Positions 7,788 through 15,760 of a DNA stretch of 27,237 bases are shown here, one piece after another (position 1 is the first letter of the stretch; every line of letters starts with the position of its first letter). Source of the DNA: Halovivax sp. (GTDB lineage Archaea; Halobacteriota; Halobacteria; Halobacteriales; Natrialbaceae); contig SKPV01000155.1 in NCBI GenBank assembly GCA_007119345.1, forward strand, positions 1 to 27,237. The letters run 5' to 3'. The notes beneath the pieces are model-generated. The model saw only the letters and a list, made by a program, of their open reading frames with translations, ran no database searches and had not been told where the DNA came from. A program made the position numbers and the translations under genes.

Positions 7788-10700
7788 ATGGCTCACCAAC
7801 ACCACGACACCGATCCGACGCTCGACGACGTATCGTTCGACGACGTGCCGATCGACAGGCGCGACTTCATGCGGCTGTCGGCCGTCGTGGGCGGCGCGCT
7901 CGCCCTGCCGGGCGCCGCGACGGCCGACGCGGAGTCGGACGTCTTCGACGACGAGTACCAGTACATCCTCAACCACACGCCCGACGACTTTCTGGCGCCG
8001 ACGCTGATTCGGTTCACCGACGAGAGCGGCGTCGAAGAGTTCGAATCGCTGGACGTCGGCGAGGAAGCCCACACGACGACCGAGTCCGAGCCGGCGGGGT
8101 ACGCCCAGCTGACGACCGCCGAGGCCGAGGTCGTCGCCGATCTACCGACCGCGGAGGAGCTGAGCTACACGCCCGGTTCCAACCCGTTCTGGCGGCTCGG
8201 CTACTACCCGATGGGCGTCTTCCCCGCGGTCGAGCGCTCCGTCGACTTCATCCACTACGAGCAGATGATCGACGGGATGGAGCACCTCGAATCCGCGCAC
8301 GCCGACCAGCTCAAATTTTACGCGCTGGCCGACCGGGACAACCCCCACGAGGTCGACTTCGACAAGAGCCCCGGCCATCACAACACCCTCACAGACCGGG
8401 TCGATCCGAAGGATATCCACGTCGTGGAGCTGACGAACCCGCCCGAAGGGTACGACACCGTCGAGGAGTTCCGCGACACCGACGAGTTCGGGGAGCGCCA
8501 GAAGGTCATGTACGAGGCCTCGATCCACGGCCTCGAACGGGCCGGACCCGAGGCGTGCTACCGGTTCGTTGAGCGCATCGTCTCCGGCCGCGAGCCCCAC
8601 TTCGAGCGGCTGCTCGACGACTGCGTCCTGATCGTCCTCTCGGTGAACCCCGACGGCTGGGTCGCCCGCGACCCGCAGTACGACAGCGCCTGGCAGCTGC
8701 TCGACGGCGACGGCCGGGACGCCACGCGGTTCCCCGCTTGGCCGCAGTACGAGCGCGGCAACTCGATGGTGTTCGACACCAACCGACAGTATCCGACCGT
8801 CGGCTGGATTGATCCGAATCACCACCCCGGCGAGCCCGACGAGGACCGGTGGTACGAGGACAACCCCCACGAGATCGTCGACCGCGTGCCCGACGCCATG
8901 GGTACGGTCGAGCACTTCCGCCAGTACGAGAATCTCACGCACGGCGCCGACCTCCACGCGATGCTGTGGAACTCGGACTTCATCCTGGGGCTGATCAACC
9001 AGATCGAGTTCACTCAGGACGAGTTCCACGACCTCTACGAGATGAACCTCGTCCTCGAGGAGAGCCTCGAGGGCGAACTCGACGAGTGGGAGGCGCTGGC
9101 CGACCTTCAGGAGGGGCTGACCGGCGACATCAACCCCGACCTCCTCGGCTTCGACGTGCTGCCCGAGACCGCCTACGACTTCTCGACCATCTGGGACACG
9201 ATCGGCTACACCATCACCGGCGGGCTCATCGGCTTCATGGGCGCAGACGAGGACCGCGGCGGCCTCGACATGACCACGATGGCCTTCGAGATGGCTTACA
9301 GCCACATGGTGGGCGGGAACAAGTTCGAACCCGTCCTCGCCGACTGGTGGGTCGAGGGCTACCTCGAGGCGATGCGGACGATGACCGAGTACGCGCTGCG
9401 CGACGTCGACTCCGACCTCGAGACCCGCAGCGGGGAGACGGAGACGGTCGCCTACGTCGAGACCGACGCGCTCACGCGCACCCACGAGGACCTCGACTTC
9501 TGGGGAACTGACCCGGACGAGTACGAGACGGAGCTCGTCAGCTACGACCACCAGGTCGAGATCGACGCCGAGGCGGTCGAGACCTACACGATAGACGTCG
9601 AGGAGGGGCTGCACACGCTCTCGGTGCACACCCACGCCGAGCGGGCGCTCGTCGACGTCGTCCTGCGCGATCCGGACGGCGAGGAAGTCCGCGCGTACCG
9701 ACCATCCGAGACCGGGGGCGCGGCCCACCACGACTACCCGCCGTTCGTCGTCAGGGAGCCGGGGGCGGGCGCCTGGACCGTCGAAATCCAGAGCCTGATG
9801 ACCGCGCCCTCGGAGGTTTCTCTCGACATCGCGACGCTGGCGGCCGACGGCGAGCACCCCGACCCGCGCTCGGCCATGGGCTTCGCCCAGGAGGCCTACG
9901 AGGTCACGCCGCTGGCGTTCTTCGAGGACTTCGACGCGGACAACACGACCGTCGAGACGGTCGCCCTGACGCCCGAGGAAGTGGCCGAGGGCGTCGACGC
10001 CGACCACCTCGTGATCGTCCACGACGACGGCCGCGGCGAGTTCGTCGACGAGGACGGCGCCGACCGATACGTCGCCGCGATCGACGCGTTCGTCGCCGAC
10101 GGCGGCAACCTCGTCCTCACGGACTCCGGGCTGGGACTACTCGAGGACATGGAAACCGCGCTGGCGGTCGAGGCGGGCGACGTCCGGCAGATTCACCAAG
10201 ACGTCCCCCATCTCGAGGAGAAGGACGCGGATCACCCGCTGCTGACCGACACCCGCGAGATCCAGCGGATGACCTACAAGATCGCGCCGCTGGGCATCCC
10301 GTACGCCGAGGACGCACCGCTGTGGGTCGTCGACGCCGACGGCTGGGCGGCCTCGGGCGGCACGGTCGCCGGCGCGTCCGACGGCGACGTCTCCGCCGGA
10401 TCGCTGTTCACCGACGAGGAGGACTGGCACGGGATCCACGTCATCGGCGGCTATCTGCCGCCCGCCAACCAGACCGAACTCCACCCGTTCGGGCTGAAGA
10501 ACTACGTCCTGGCGTACTTCGGGCTCACGGTCTTCACGAACGCGCTCGGCGCCCAGCAGGAGCGAATCGTCGACGGCGAGCAGGTCCGCAGCGTCGGCGA
10601 CGTCGCGCAGGAGCCGATCTACCGCGAGCCCGAGGAACCCGAACCCGAACTCGAGGCCGAGGGCGAGCGCGAGGACTCGGGCTCGGTCCTCTCCGGCGGG

Positions 10701-11063
10701 CAGACCAACCGCACGGAACTGGACGTCGCGGTGACCGAGCCCGAGGGCCGCGAGGTGCTCGTCCGCGACACGGTCCCCGAGAACTGGACCGTCGACGAGG
10801 AGTACGGCGACGTAGATGCCACCACGCCCGCCTTCGGCGGCGGCACCCACGTCTACTTCGGCCTCGACGATCCGCGGGACGCTTACGAGGCGCTCACCCA
10901 CTTCGCGCAGGCGCCCGACGACCTCGAGGACACCGGCGAGTACACCTTCGGTCCGATCGCGGTCACCGACGAGACCGGGGACGAGGACACCCTTACGGAC
11001 CGCGAGTGGACCGAACTCGACGGCACGGACCGCGACGTGTCCGTCGTCGCGGAGGACGTGTAG
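7788..11063 (+). CDS. Tat-exported M14 family zinc carboxypeptidase, multidomain
   Basis: The product (1091 aa) starts with a Tat signal (DRRDFMRLS, about 24-32). The M14 domain has the zinc site HGLE (His247, Glu250) and His390 in DLHAM, the substrate-binding NPDGW (287-291) and Asn332-Arg333, and a candidate general base Glu501 in MAFEMAY. All key residues are therefore present. A beta-sandwich region resembling pre-peptidase C-terminal domains follows (about 590-680). A Rossmann-like region (about 697-926) with LVIVHDDG, FVADGGNLVLTDSG and IHVIGGYLP resembles class I amidotransferase-like folds. Residues about 963-1091 are the module shared with the large subtilase. The protein would trim peptides outside the cell, complementing the endopeptidase subtilases. 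It is followed at 243 nt by the second small subtilase. The substrate (peptide or cell-wall protein) is unknown. Confidence 0.9.
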   Translation: MAHQHHDTDPTLDDVSFDDVPIDRRDFMRLSAVVGGALALPGAATADAESDVFDDEYQYILNHTPDDFLAPTLIRFTDESGVEEFESLDVGEEAHTTTESEPAGYAQLTTAEAEVVADLPTAEELSYTPGSNPFWRLGYYPMGVFPAVERSVDFIHYEQMIDGMEHLESAHADQLKFYALADRDNPHEVDFDKSPGHHNTLTDRVDPKDIHVVELTNPPEGYDTVEEFRDTDEFGERQKVMYEASIHGLERAGPEACYRFVERIVSGREPHFERLLDDCVLIVLSVNPDGWVARDPQYDSAWQLLDGDGRDATRFPAWPQYERGNSMVFDTNRQYPTVGWIDPNHHPGEPDEDRWYEDNPHEIVDRVPDAMGTVEHFRQYENLTHGADLHAMLWNSDFILGLINQIEFTQDEFHDLYEMNLVLEESLEGELDEWEALADLQEGLTGDINPDLLGFDVLPETAYDFSTIWDTIGYTITGGLIGFMGADEDRGGLDMTTMAFEMAYSHMVGGNKFEPVLADWWVEGYLEAMRTMTEYALRDVDSDLETRSGETETVAYVETDALTRTHEDLDFWGTDPDEYETELVSYDHQVEIDAEAVETYTIDVEEGLHTLSVHTHAERALVDVVLRDPDGEEVRAYRPSETGGAAHHDYPPFVVREPGAGAWTVEIQSLMTAPSEVSLDIATLAADGEHPDPRSAMGFAQEAYEVTPLAFFEDFDADNTTVETVALTPEEVAEGVDADHLVIVHDDGRGEFVDEDGADRYVAAIDAFVADGGNLVLTDSGLGLLEDMETALAVEAGDVRQIHQDVPHLEEKDADHPLLTDTREIQRMTYKIAPLGIPYAEDAPLWVVDADGWAASGGTVAGASDGDVSAGSLFTDEEDWHGIHVIGGYLPPANQTELHPFGLKNYVLAYFGLTVFTNALGAQQERIVDGEQVRSVGDVAQEPIYREPEEPEPELEAEGEREDSGSVLSGGQTNRTELDVAVTEPEGREVLVRDTVPENWTVDEEYGDVDATTPAFGGGTHVYFGLDDPRDAYEALTHFAQAPDDLEDTGEYTFGPIAVTDETGDEDTLTDREWTELDGTDRDVSVVAEDV
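10674..11060 (+). repeat. C-terminal protease module, copy 2
   Basis: This is the counterpart of 4968-5351, in frame at the end of the M14 protease. The 61 nt at 10830-10890 are identical to 5121-5181, including third codon positions, whereas flanking parts of the module differ at many sites. This points to recent sequence exchange between the two genes or strong local constraint. Confidence 0.9.
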
Positions 11064-11264
11064 CGTGACGACCGAGGAGCGCCTGGCCGCCGACGGCGAC
11101 GGCGAACGCAGCCGGCCGACGGAGCGGCCGCCGACGGCGGCGGTCCCGCCAGCGACCGTGGTGGGCACGCGCCACCTCGTCGCTCCGCCCTGGGTCCCGC
11201 CAAATCGCGCCGAGAGCGGCGCCGACGGCGCGACCTGCCGGAACCCCACCGCGCGCGAACCGAC

Positions 11265-11286
11265 CGACGACGACCGATCGTCGTCG
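11265..11286 (+). promoter_or_regulatory. Hairpin (9-bp perfect stem) upstream of the second small S8 gene
   Basis: CGACGACGA and TCGTCGTCG are separated by CCGA and end 20 nt before the ATG at 11307. The 243-nt gap contains no TATA-like element, so the hairpin would lie in an mRNA read through from the M14 gene and could affect processing or ribosome access. The function is inference; the stem is visible. Confidence 0.4.
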
Positions 11287-11306
11287 ACCGATCATCGAAG
11301 ACGACC

Positions 11307-12797
11307 ATGACAGAACGCACACACGCACGACTCGACGCATCGACTCGACGGCGGTTCCTCGGAGCCGTCGGCGCAGCGGGGATCGCCGCGACCGTCCCGA
11401 CCGCCGCGGTCGGCGACGACGGATCGACGTCCGTCGTGGACGACGAGCTCGACGTCGGCACCGACGAGCTGCAGGAAGCGCTCGTCGTCTTCGAGACCGC
11501 CGACGACGTCGATCGGCTGGCCGAGCTCGACCTCGCGGAAGGGTTCCTCGGCTTCGACCGACTGCCGATCGGCTACGCCCAGCTCACGGGCGACCAGCTC
11601 CTCACGGTCGCGGGCTGGGACGAGGTCCGGCGCGTCGCCCCGAACCGCGAACTCGAGTGCTTCAACGACGACGGCCGAGAGACCACACGCGCGAGCGAAG
11701 TCCAGGACGGCGAGGGGCTGAACTCCGCGTACACCGGCGAGAACGTCCACGTCGCCGTGATCGACACCGGCGTCGACGGCGCCCATCCCGACCTCGAGGA
11801 CAACCTCGCCGCCAACTGGCAGTGGGTCGGAAATCTGGAGGACGAGCCCGACGGCGTGCTGTGGGAAGACGCCGAAGCCCTCAACACCGACGACAACGGC
11901 CACGGCACCCACTGCTGTGGCACCGTCGGCGGCGACGGTACCGAGAGCGACGGGGAGTACAAGGGGATGGCGCCCGAGGCCACCCTGACGTCGTACTCGG
12001 CGAACGTCTCGCTGACGCTCGCGACCGTCGTCTCCGCCTACGACCACCTGATCGAGCGAAAAGAGTCGGGCGAGGCCGACGTCCAGATCGTCTCGAACTC
12101 CTACGGCCTGGCCAGGTCCGACGACTACGACCCGTGGGATCCGGGCAACGTCGCCACGTGGTACGCCTTCGAGGCCGGCATCCTGCCGGTGTTCGCCGCG
12201 GGGAACGACGGTCCCGACCGCAACACGCTCAACTACTACGTCCGCGGACCGCACGTCCTCGGCGCGGCCGCCACCGACGACGAGAAGGCGGTCGTGGACT
12301 TCTCCTCGCGCGGACGCGGGCCCGACGACGACGGCGAGACCAACGCCGACCGCGAGCTCGCCCTCGAGAACCACGTCGACCTCTACCGGGGCGTCCCCGC
12401 GGAGGAACTCGGACCCGTGGGAATCTACCGGAACGGCGTCGGCGCGAAGGGTGCGGACGTCATGAGCACGCTCAACCCCGCCCACCCGCTGCAGGCCTAC
12501 GATGTGGACGACGAGGTCTACTACGGGCTCCTCTCGGGAACGAGCATGGCCTGTCCGGGCGTCGCGGGCTGCGCCGCGCTCGTCGCCGACGCGTACTACG
12601 AGAACCACGGGGCGCACCTGCGGCCGGTCGATCTGCTCGCGACGATCGAAGCGACCGCGCGAGAGGACGCCCGAGACGACTACGCGGCCGCCTCGATCGG
12701 CGCCGGCTTCGTCGACGCCCACGCCGCGGTCGAACGGGCGGAAGCGGGAGACGTGGCCACGCTCGACGAAGTCGAGCTCGCGCCGCGGGGCGGATAG
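11307..12797 (+). CDS. Tat-exported S8 (subtilisin-like) serine protease, small, copy 2
   Basis: The product (496 aa) is collinear with the 482-aa subtilase at 5461 from the propeptide region onward, for example DELQEALV, LDLAEGF, ASEVQDGEG and LTSYSAN. It has a Tat signal (TRRRFLGAVG, about 13-22) and an intact active site: Asp153 (AVIDTGVDG), His199 (GHGTHC), oxyanion Asn300 (AAGNDGP) and Ser413 (GTSMACP). A CysCys pair directly follows HGTH, and further Cys flank the catalytic Ser, so disulphides are plausible in the exported enzyme. It probably shares a transcript with the M14 gene. The two small subtilases most likely arose by duplication within the island. Whether they mature the larger proteases or act directly on substrates cannot be told from sequence. 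Confidence 0.93.
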   Translation: MTERTHARLDASTRRRFLGAVGAAGIAATVPTAAVGDDGSTSVVDDELDVGTDELQEALVVFETADDVDRLAELDLAEGFLGFDRLPIGYAQLTGDQLLTVAGWDEVRRVAPNRELECFNDDGRETTRASEVQDGEGLNSAYTGENVHVAVIDTGVDGAHPDLEDNLAANWQWVGNLEDEPDGVLWEDAEALNTDDNGHGTHCCGTVGGDGTESDGEYKGMAPEATLTSYSANVSLTLATVVSAYDHLIERKESGEADVQIVSNSYGLARSDDYDPWDPGNVATWYAFEAGILPVFAAGNDGPDRNTLNYYVRGPHVLGAAATDDEKAVVDFSSRGRGPDDDGETNADRELALENHVDLYRGVPAEELGPVGIYRNGVGAKGADVMSTLNPAHPLQAYDVDDEVYYGLLSGTSMACPGVAGCAALVADAYYENHGAHLRPVDLLATIEATAREDARDDYAAASIGAGFVDAHAAVERAEAGDVATLDEVELAPRGG

Positions 12798-12811
12798 CGC
12801 GCACCTCCCGT

Positions 12812-12868
12812 CAGCACCCGCCCTCGAGCACGGAAAACAGACGACTGGCGGGCTGAGTATCCGTTTTT
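12812..12868 (+). terminator. Possible terminator after the protease island
   Basis: CCCGCC (12817-12822) can pair with GGCGGG (12847-12852), with extra CAG/CTG pairing across a bulge, and T5 follows at 12864-12868. Archaeal termination relies mainly on T-tracts, so this is tentative. Confidence 0.3.
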
Positions 12869-12887
12869 CGACAGTGTGTTAGTGGCG

Positions 12888-12894
12888 CTATATC
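12888..12894 (+). promoter_or_regulatory. TATA box of the membrane protein at 12918
   Basis: GCTATATC is centred 27 nt upstream of the ATG at 12918, which fixes that start over the in-frame candidate at 12876. Confidence 0.6.
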
Positions 12895-12917
12895 CGTTCT
12901 GGAGGCGTACCACTCCT

Positions 12918-13646
12918 ATGGCCTTTGCAATCATCGAAGCGATGAGCGACGGGTTCGACAGAACGTTGGCGCGGAACGGGCTGCTCCTCGTGGGCGTATT
13001 CACCGTGCTCGCCGTTTTGAACGCGCTGCTCACCCCAGCCATGGATCCGGTCGCGTCGGGGACGCCGACGCTCGGCCCGCTCGCCGTACTGGCCGGTGTC
13101 CTCTCGATCGCCGTTACCGTCGCCTGGCTCGGGGCCGTCGTCGTCGCCGTCAGGACGTTCGTCTCGGAGGAAACCGAGCGCATCCCGGACGAATTCGTGC
13201 GCCACAAGATGGGCTTCGCCCTCCTCAACGTGATCGTCGGCGGGATCCTGTTCTGGACGGCCGTCGCCATCGGAAGCCTGTTCCTGCTGGTCCCGGGACT
13301 GTTCCTCCTGGTCACCCTGTACTACTGGTTCGTCTTCGTCGCGGCCGAGGACCAGAACGCCATCGCGGCGATGCGCAGCAGCTGGGGGTTGACGAAGGGA
13401 AGTCGGTTCCGGCTGTTCGGCCTCGGATTCGCGGTCGTGCTCGTCGGCGTCGCGGTGACCGGCGCCTTCGCCATCCCGGCCGTCCTCCTCGGCACGACCC
13501 TCGGGGCGGTCGTCTCCGGATTCGCCACGGCCGTTGTGACCGTCTACGCGCTCGCGACGACCGGCCGCGCCTACGACCAGCTCCGCACCATGGAGCGGAT
13601 CGATCGGGTCGATTCCCGGCCCGGTCCTGCGGGCACCCCGGCCTGA
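12918..13646 (+). CDS. Multi-pass membrane protein (haloarchaeal, unknown function)
   Basis: The product (242 aa) begins with a short amphipathic segment (MAFAIIEAMSDGFDRTLARN). It then has about five or six hydrophobic helices: roughly 21-40, 52-74, 98-118, 120-137, 160-185 and 190-212. The loop AAEDQNAIAAMRSSWGLTKG, between the fourth and fifth helices, is the most conserved-looking part and resembles haloarchaeal proteins annotated DUF7847 or glycerophosphoryl-diester-phosphodiesterase-like membrane domains (from memory). No catalytic residues are apparent. It has its own TATA box and seems to be a single-gene unit after the island. Confidence 0.8.
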   Translation: MAFAIIEAMSDGFDRTLARNGLLLVGVFTVLAVLNALLTPAMDPVASGTPTLGPLAVLAGVLSIAVTVAWLGAVVVAVRTFVSEETERIPDEFVRHKMGFALLNVIVGGILFWTAVAIGSLFLLVPGLFLLVTLYYWFVFVAAEDQNAIAAMRSSWGLTKGSRFRLFGLGFAVVLVGVAVTGAFAIPAVLLGTTLGAVVSGFATAVVTVYALATTGRAYDQLRTMERIDRVDSRPGPAGTPA

Positions 13647-14114
13647 TCGATCGGTTTCGTTCCGGCTCCGCACTCCCGTACGCGTTCCGTTGGCGCGCAA
13701 TCGTTGCATCGAGACGACCGATTCTCCACCAGCGACCGCTGTATCCCCCGAAATCGATCGATCGAGGCCGAAAACGACCCGTCGAACCGGAAGAAATTTT
13801 GTATAGCACCATCCAATTTATCCGTCGAGTTTATCCACCCCCATATAAACATTTCCGGGACGAAGGCCGATCGTTCGCGATGCGCATCGGTCGTTCTATC
13901 GGACGACTGCTCGCATCGATCAGGATATCGGGCGACTATCACGCGGTCGAGCGCCTATCGAACAGTTCGGCGACTATCACGCGGTCGAGCGCCTATCGAA
14001 CAGTTCGGCCGACCGTCGCACGATCGGACGACCATCGAACGGTCGGGCGACTATCGCACGATCGACGCGCCCACCCGCTGACGGACGGAGGCCGTCTCGG
14101 ACCGAACCCCTCGG
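13647..14114. other. Gene-free interval with an A/T-rich block and a tandem repeat
   Basis: Open frames here are Arg/Ser/Thr-rich and unlike haloarchaeal proteins, so I call no gene. At 13795-13856 there is an A/T-rich block with several TATA-like cores (TTTATCC twice, CATATAAAC), which stands out from the surrounding G+C. From 13931 to about 14075 there is a tandem repeat and decayed relatives of it. Confidence 0.6.
13931..14006. repeat. 38-bp exact tandem repeat, two copies
   Basis: 13931-13968 and 13969-14006 are identical. Each begins GGCGACTATCAC and ends CGAACAGTTC. A related core (GGCGACTATCGC) recurs at about 14046. It lies in the convergent gap downstream of the membrane protein and of the RIO kinase gene. 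Confidence 0.9.
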
Positions 14115-15014
14115 TCAGGCACGAACCGTCTCGAACGATCCCTCCCGGATCGAACCCGCGAGGTCGCGCGCGTCGCACTCCGGCGCGTCCCCGGGATACT
14201 TCCGGCGGAAGTAACCCACCAGGTTCTCGAGGTCCCGCTCGAGAAACTCCTCGGCGTTGGGGTGGTCGGTCGGGACGGCCTGAGGCCAGTCGAAGACCGT
14301 GACGCCCTCCTCGCCGACGAAGACGTTGTACTCGCTCATGTCGGCGTGGACGTAGCCCAGTTCGTACGCGCGCGAGAGTTCCGACAGCAGGAGATCGAGC
14401 ACGCCGGGGACCTGCTCGGACTCGAGTTTCGCCCGAGAGAGCTCGACGCCGTCCATCTTCGCCATGACAATCGCGTGGCGGTTCTGGTCGATCGGTCGCG
14501 GAACGGACACGTCGGGGAAGAGCTCCTCGAGGATTTCGTGTTCGCGTTCCGCCGCCTTGCGCGCCGTGTACAGCCAGGAGACGTGGTCCCGGTCGGACGT
14601 GTAGTCGCGCTCCTTGTTGACCTCCCGGAAGTTGGTGTAGCCTTCCCGGTGGTACTTCAGCGCGAGCGGCTTGTAGGAACGAACCTCGTAGACGTCGCTC
14701 TCTTTGCCGACACCCAGCGGCGAGCCGAACTCGCCGATCGTGTCGCGCTCGACGAGCGCCCGGAGCGCCAGCGCGTCGTAGCCCTCGAACTGGAGGGTGT
14801 ATCCCTCGTACTGAATCGTCTTCTTCTCGATCAGCCCCCGCTTCAGGCAGCGCTCGAGGCGGTACTCGACCTCCTCGGGCGTGAGCCCGCTGAACGTCGG
14901 GAGCTTCTCCCGCTGGACCCACTCCGAAAAGCGCATCCCCTGCTCGACGCCCGAGAGCAGGTAGAAGTCCTCGGTCTCGAGCTCGGGGAGCAGCGGGGCG
15001 ACGTTCCGGACCAT
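14115..15014 (-). CDS. rio2: RIO2-type serine protein kinase
   Basis: The product (299 aa) is an atypical protein kinase/ATPase that in archaea and eukaryotes acts in maturation of the small ribosomal subunit. The N-terminal winged-helix domain (about 5-85) is the RIO2 hallmark. The kinase domain shows the nucleotide loop SPLGVGKESDVYEV (98-111), Lys120 (ALKYHREG), the catalytic loop VHADMSEYN (His223, Asp225, Asn230) and the metal-binding Asp242 in FDWPQ. The length is normal for archaeal RIO2. The ATG at 15014 was chosen over a 54-residue longer frame because MVRNVAPLL is the typical start and a TATA-like box lies 27 nt upstream. The gene is flanked on both sides by repeat-bearing gene-free DNA. 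Confidence 0.95.
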   Translation of the reverse strand: MVRNVAPLLPELETEDFYLLSGVEQGMRFSEWVQREKLPTFSGLTPEEVEYRLERCLKRGLIEKKTIQYEGYTLQFEGYDALALRALVERDTIGEFGSPLGVGKESDVYEVRSYKPLALKYHREGYTNFREVNKERDYTSDRDHVSWLYTARKAAEREHEILEELFPDVSVPRPIDQNRHAIVMAKMDGVELSRAKLESEQVPGVLDLLLSELSRAYELGYVHADMSEYNVFVGEEGVTVFDWPQAVPTDHPNAEEFLERDLENLVGYFRRKYPGDAPECDARDLAGSIREGSFETVRA

Positions 15015-15036
15015 GGGGGTGCTAGTCGGCTCGGCG

Positions 15037-15045
15037 GTAAAAAGC
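15037..15045 (-). promoter_or_regulatory. TATA-like promoter of rio2
   Basis: CTTTTTACC (minus strand) is centred 27 nt upstream of the ATG at 15014. Confidence 0.55.
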
Positions 15046-15282
15046 GTCGCGTCCCGGCGGACGGGCGAACGAACGCCGCGAACCCCGGGGTCGAGACGGT
15101 CGCACTGGGTTCGCGTGATCCGGCTCGGAAACCCCACGACCGGTCCGGTCGCGACGTGTCGTCGCGATCTCCCCACCGCCGCCAGGCGGAGGTCGGTGCG
15201 ACGGTCGTTCGATAATTCGTCTGCTACCCACGAGCCCCGGACGAGCGTCCGAAACCCCTCGGCGGCCCCGGATTAGCGTTGG

Positions 15283-15388
15283 ATCGTACGATACTGACAC
15301 AGTTGGCGACCGGCATCGTACGATCGGCCGACATCGTCCGACCAGTATCGTACGATCGGCCGACATCGTCCGACCGGTGTCGTCCGAC
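15283..15388. repeat. Palindromes phased at 32 bp
   Basis: The perfect palindrome ATCGTACGAT occurs at 15283-15292, 15315-15324 and 15347-15356, exactly 32 bp apart. A degenerate copy (GTCGTCCGAC) follows in phase at 15379. The second and third palindromes begin a 29-nt identical block (15315-15343 and 15347-15375). The period is close to three turns of B-DNA. Confidence 0.85.
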
Positions 15389-15728
15389 CGACACCATCCG
15401 TCCGATCGCGACCGTCGACCGGGATATCGGACGGTCGATCGTTCGAACGTGACCGATCGACCGGCGATCAGCGTGATCGGCCGCGCTCGGGCGATCGATC
15501 GAACGACGTTCGAGCGGTCGATACGCCGCCGCAGATCGAACCGCCGCGGAACTCCCGGATCGCAGAACGAAAAACGGAACCGCGAGTCCCCGCCGGCCGG
15601 TCGGTTCGACGGGGGAGAATCGGAGCGTACGAGTCCGCCGGGCGGTATCGACGCCGGATTCGTTCGACGGCGGGATCGAAGACGGCCGAACCAGACCCGA
15701 TATCGGCCGAATTCGGCCGCTAAGCGCA

Positions 15729-15760
15729 TTTATAAACGTTATGACGCGATATAAAATAGT
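15729..15760. promoter_or_regulatory. Strong A/T-rich promoter-like block without an adjacent gene
   Basis: CATTTATAAACG (15729-15740) and GATATAAAATAG (15749-15760) are the best TATA-like sequences in the window, about 180-210 nt upstream of the acyl-CoA ligase start. They could give that gene a long leader or drive a small RNA on either strand. Confidence 0.4.

Noticed and set aside
11065..11310. GTG-initiated 81-codon frame between the M14 gene and the second small subtilase, ending in an ATGA overlap with the next start.
   Set aside because: The overlap is suggestive of coupling, but the product is rich in Arg, Pro and Thr with no motif, and the region contains the 9-bp hairpin. Chance is the simpler explanation.
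13647..14114. Search for tRNA or other structured RNA in gene-free intervals (also 15015-15941, 23535-23962 and 26327-26692).
   Set aside because: I could not find a cloverleaf, T-loop GGTTC-type box or rRNA-like segment by eye. A covariance-model scan would be decisive.
13704..14302. Plus-strand frames across the 38-bp repeat.
   Set aside because: They consist of Arg/Ser/Thr/Ile and repeat-derived sequence, and one runs into antisense of rio2. There is no signal, domain or acidic bias.
15283..15388. Possible CRISPR array at the 32-bp phased repeats.
   Set aside because: The repeated block is almost contiguous with no unique 30-40 nt spacers, and no cas genes are nearby. The same holds for the other tandem repeats.
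15022..15729. Long minus-strand frame upstream of rio2.
   Set aside because: The product is strongly basic (Arg-rich) and includes the palindrome array, unlike acidic haloarchaeal proteins. No promoter or homology is recognisable.
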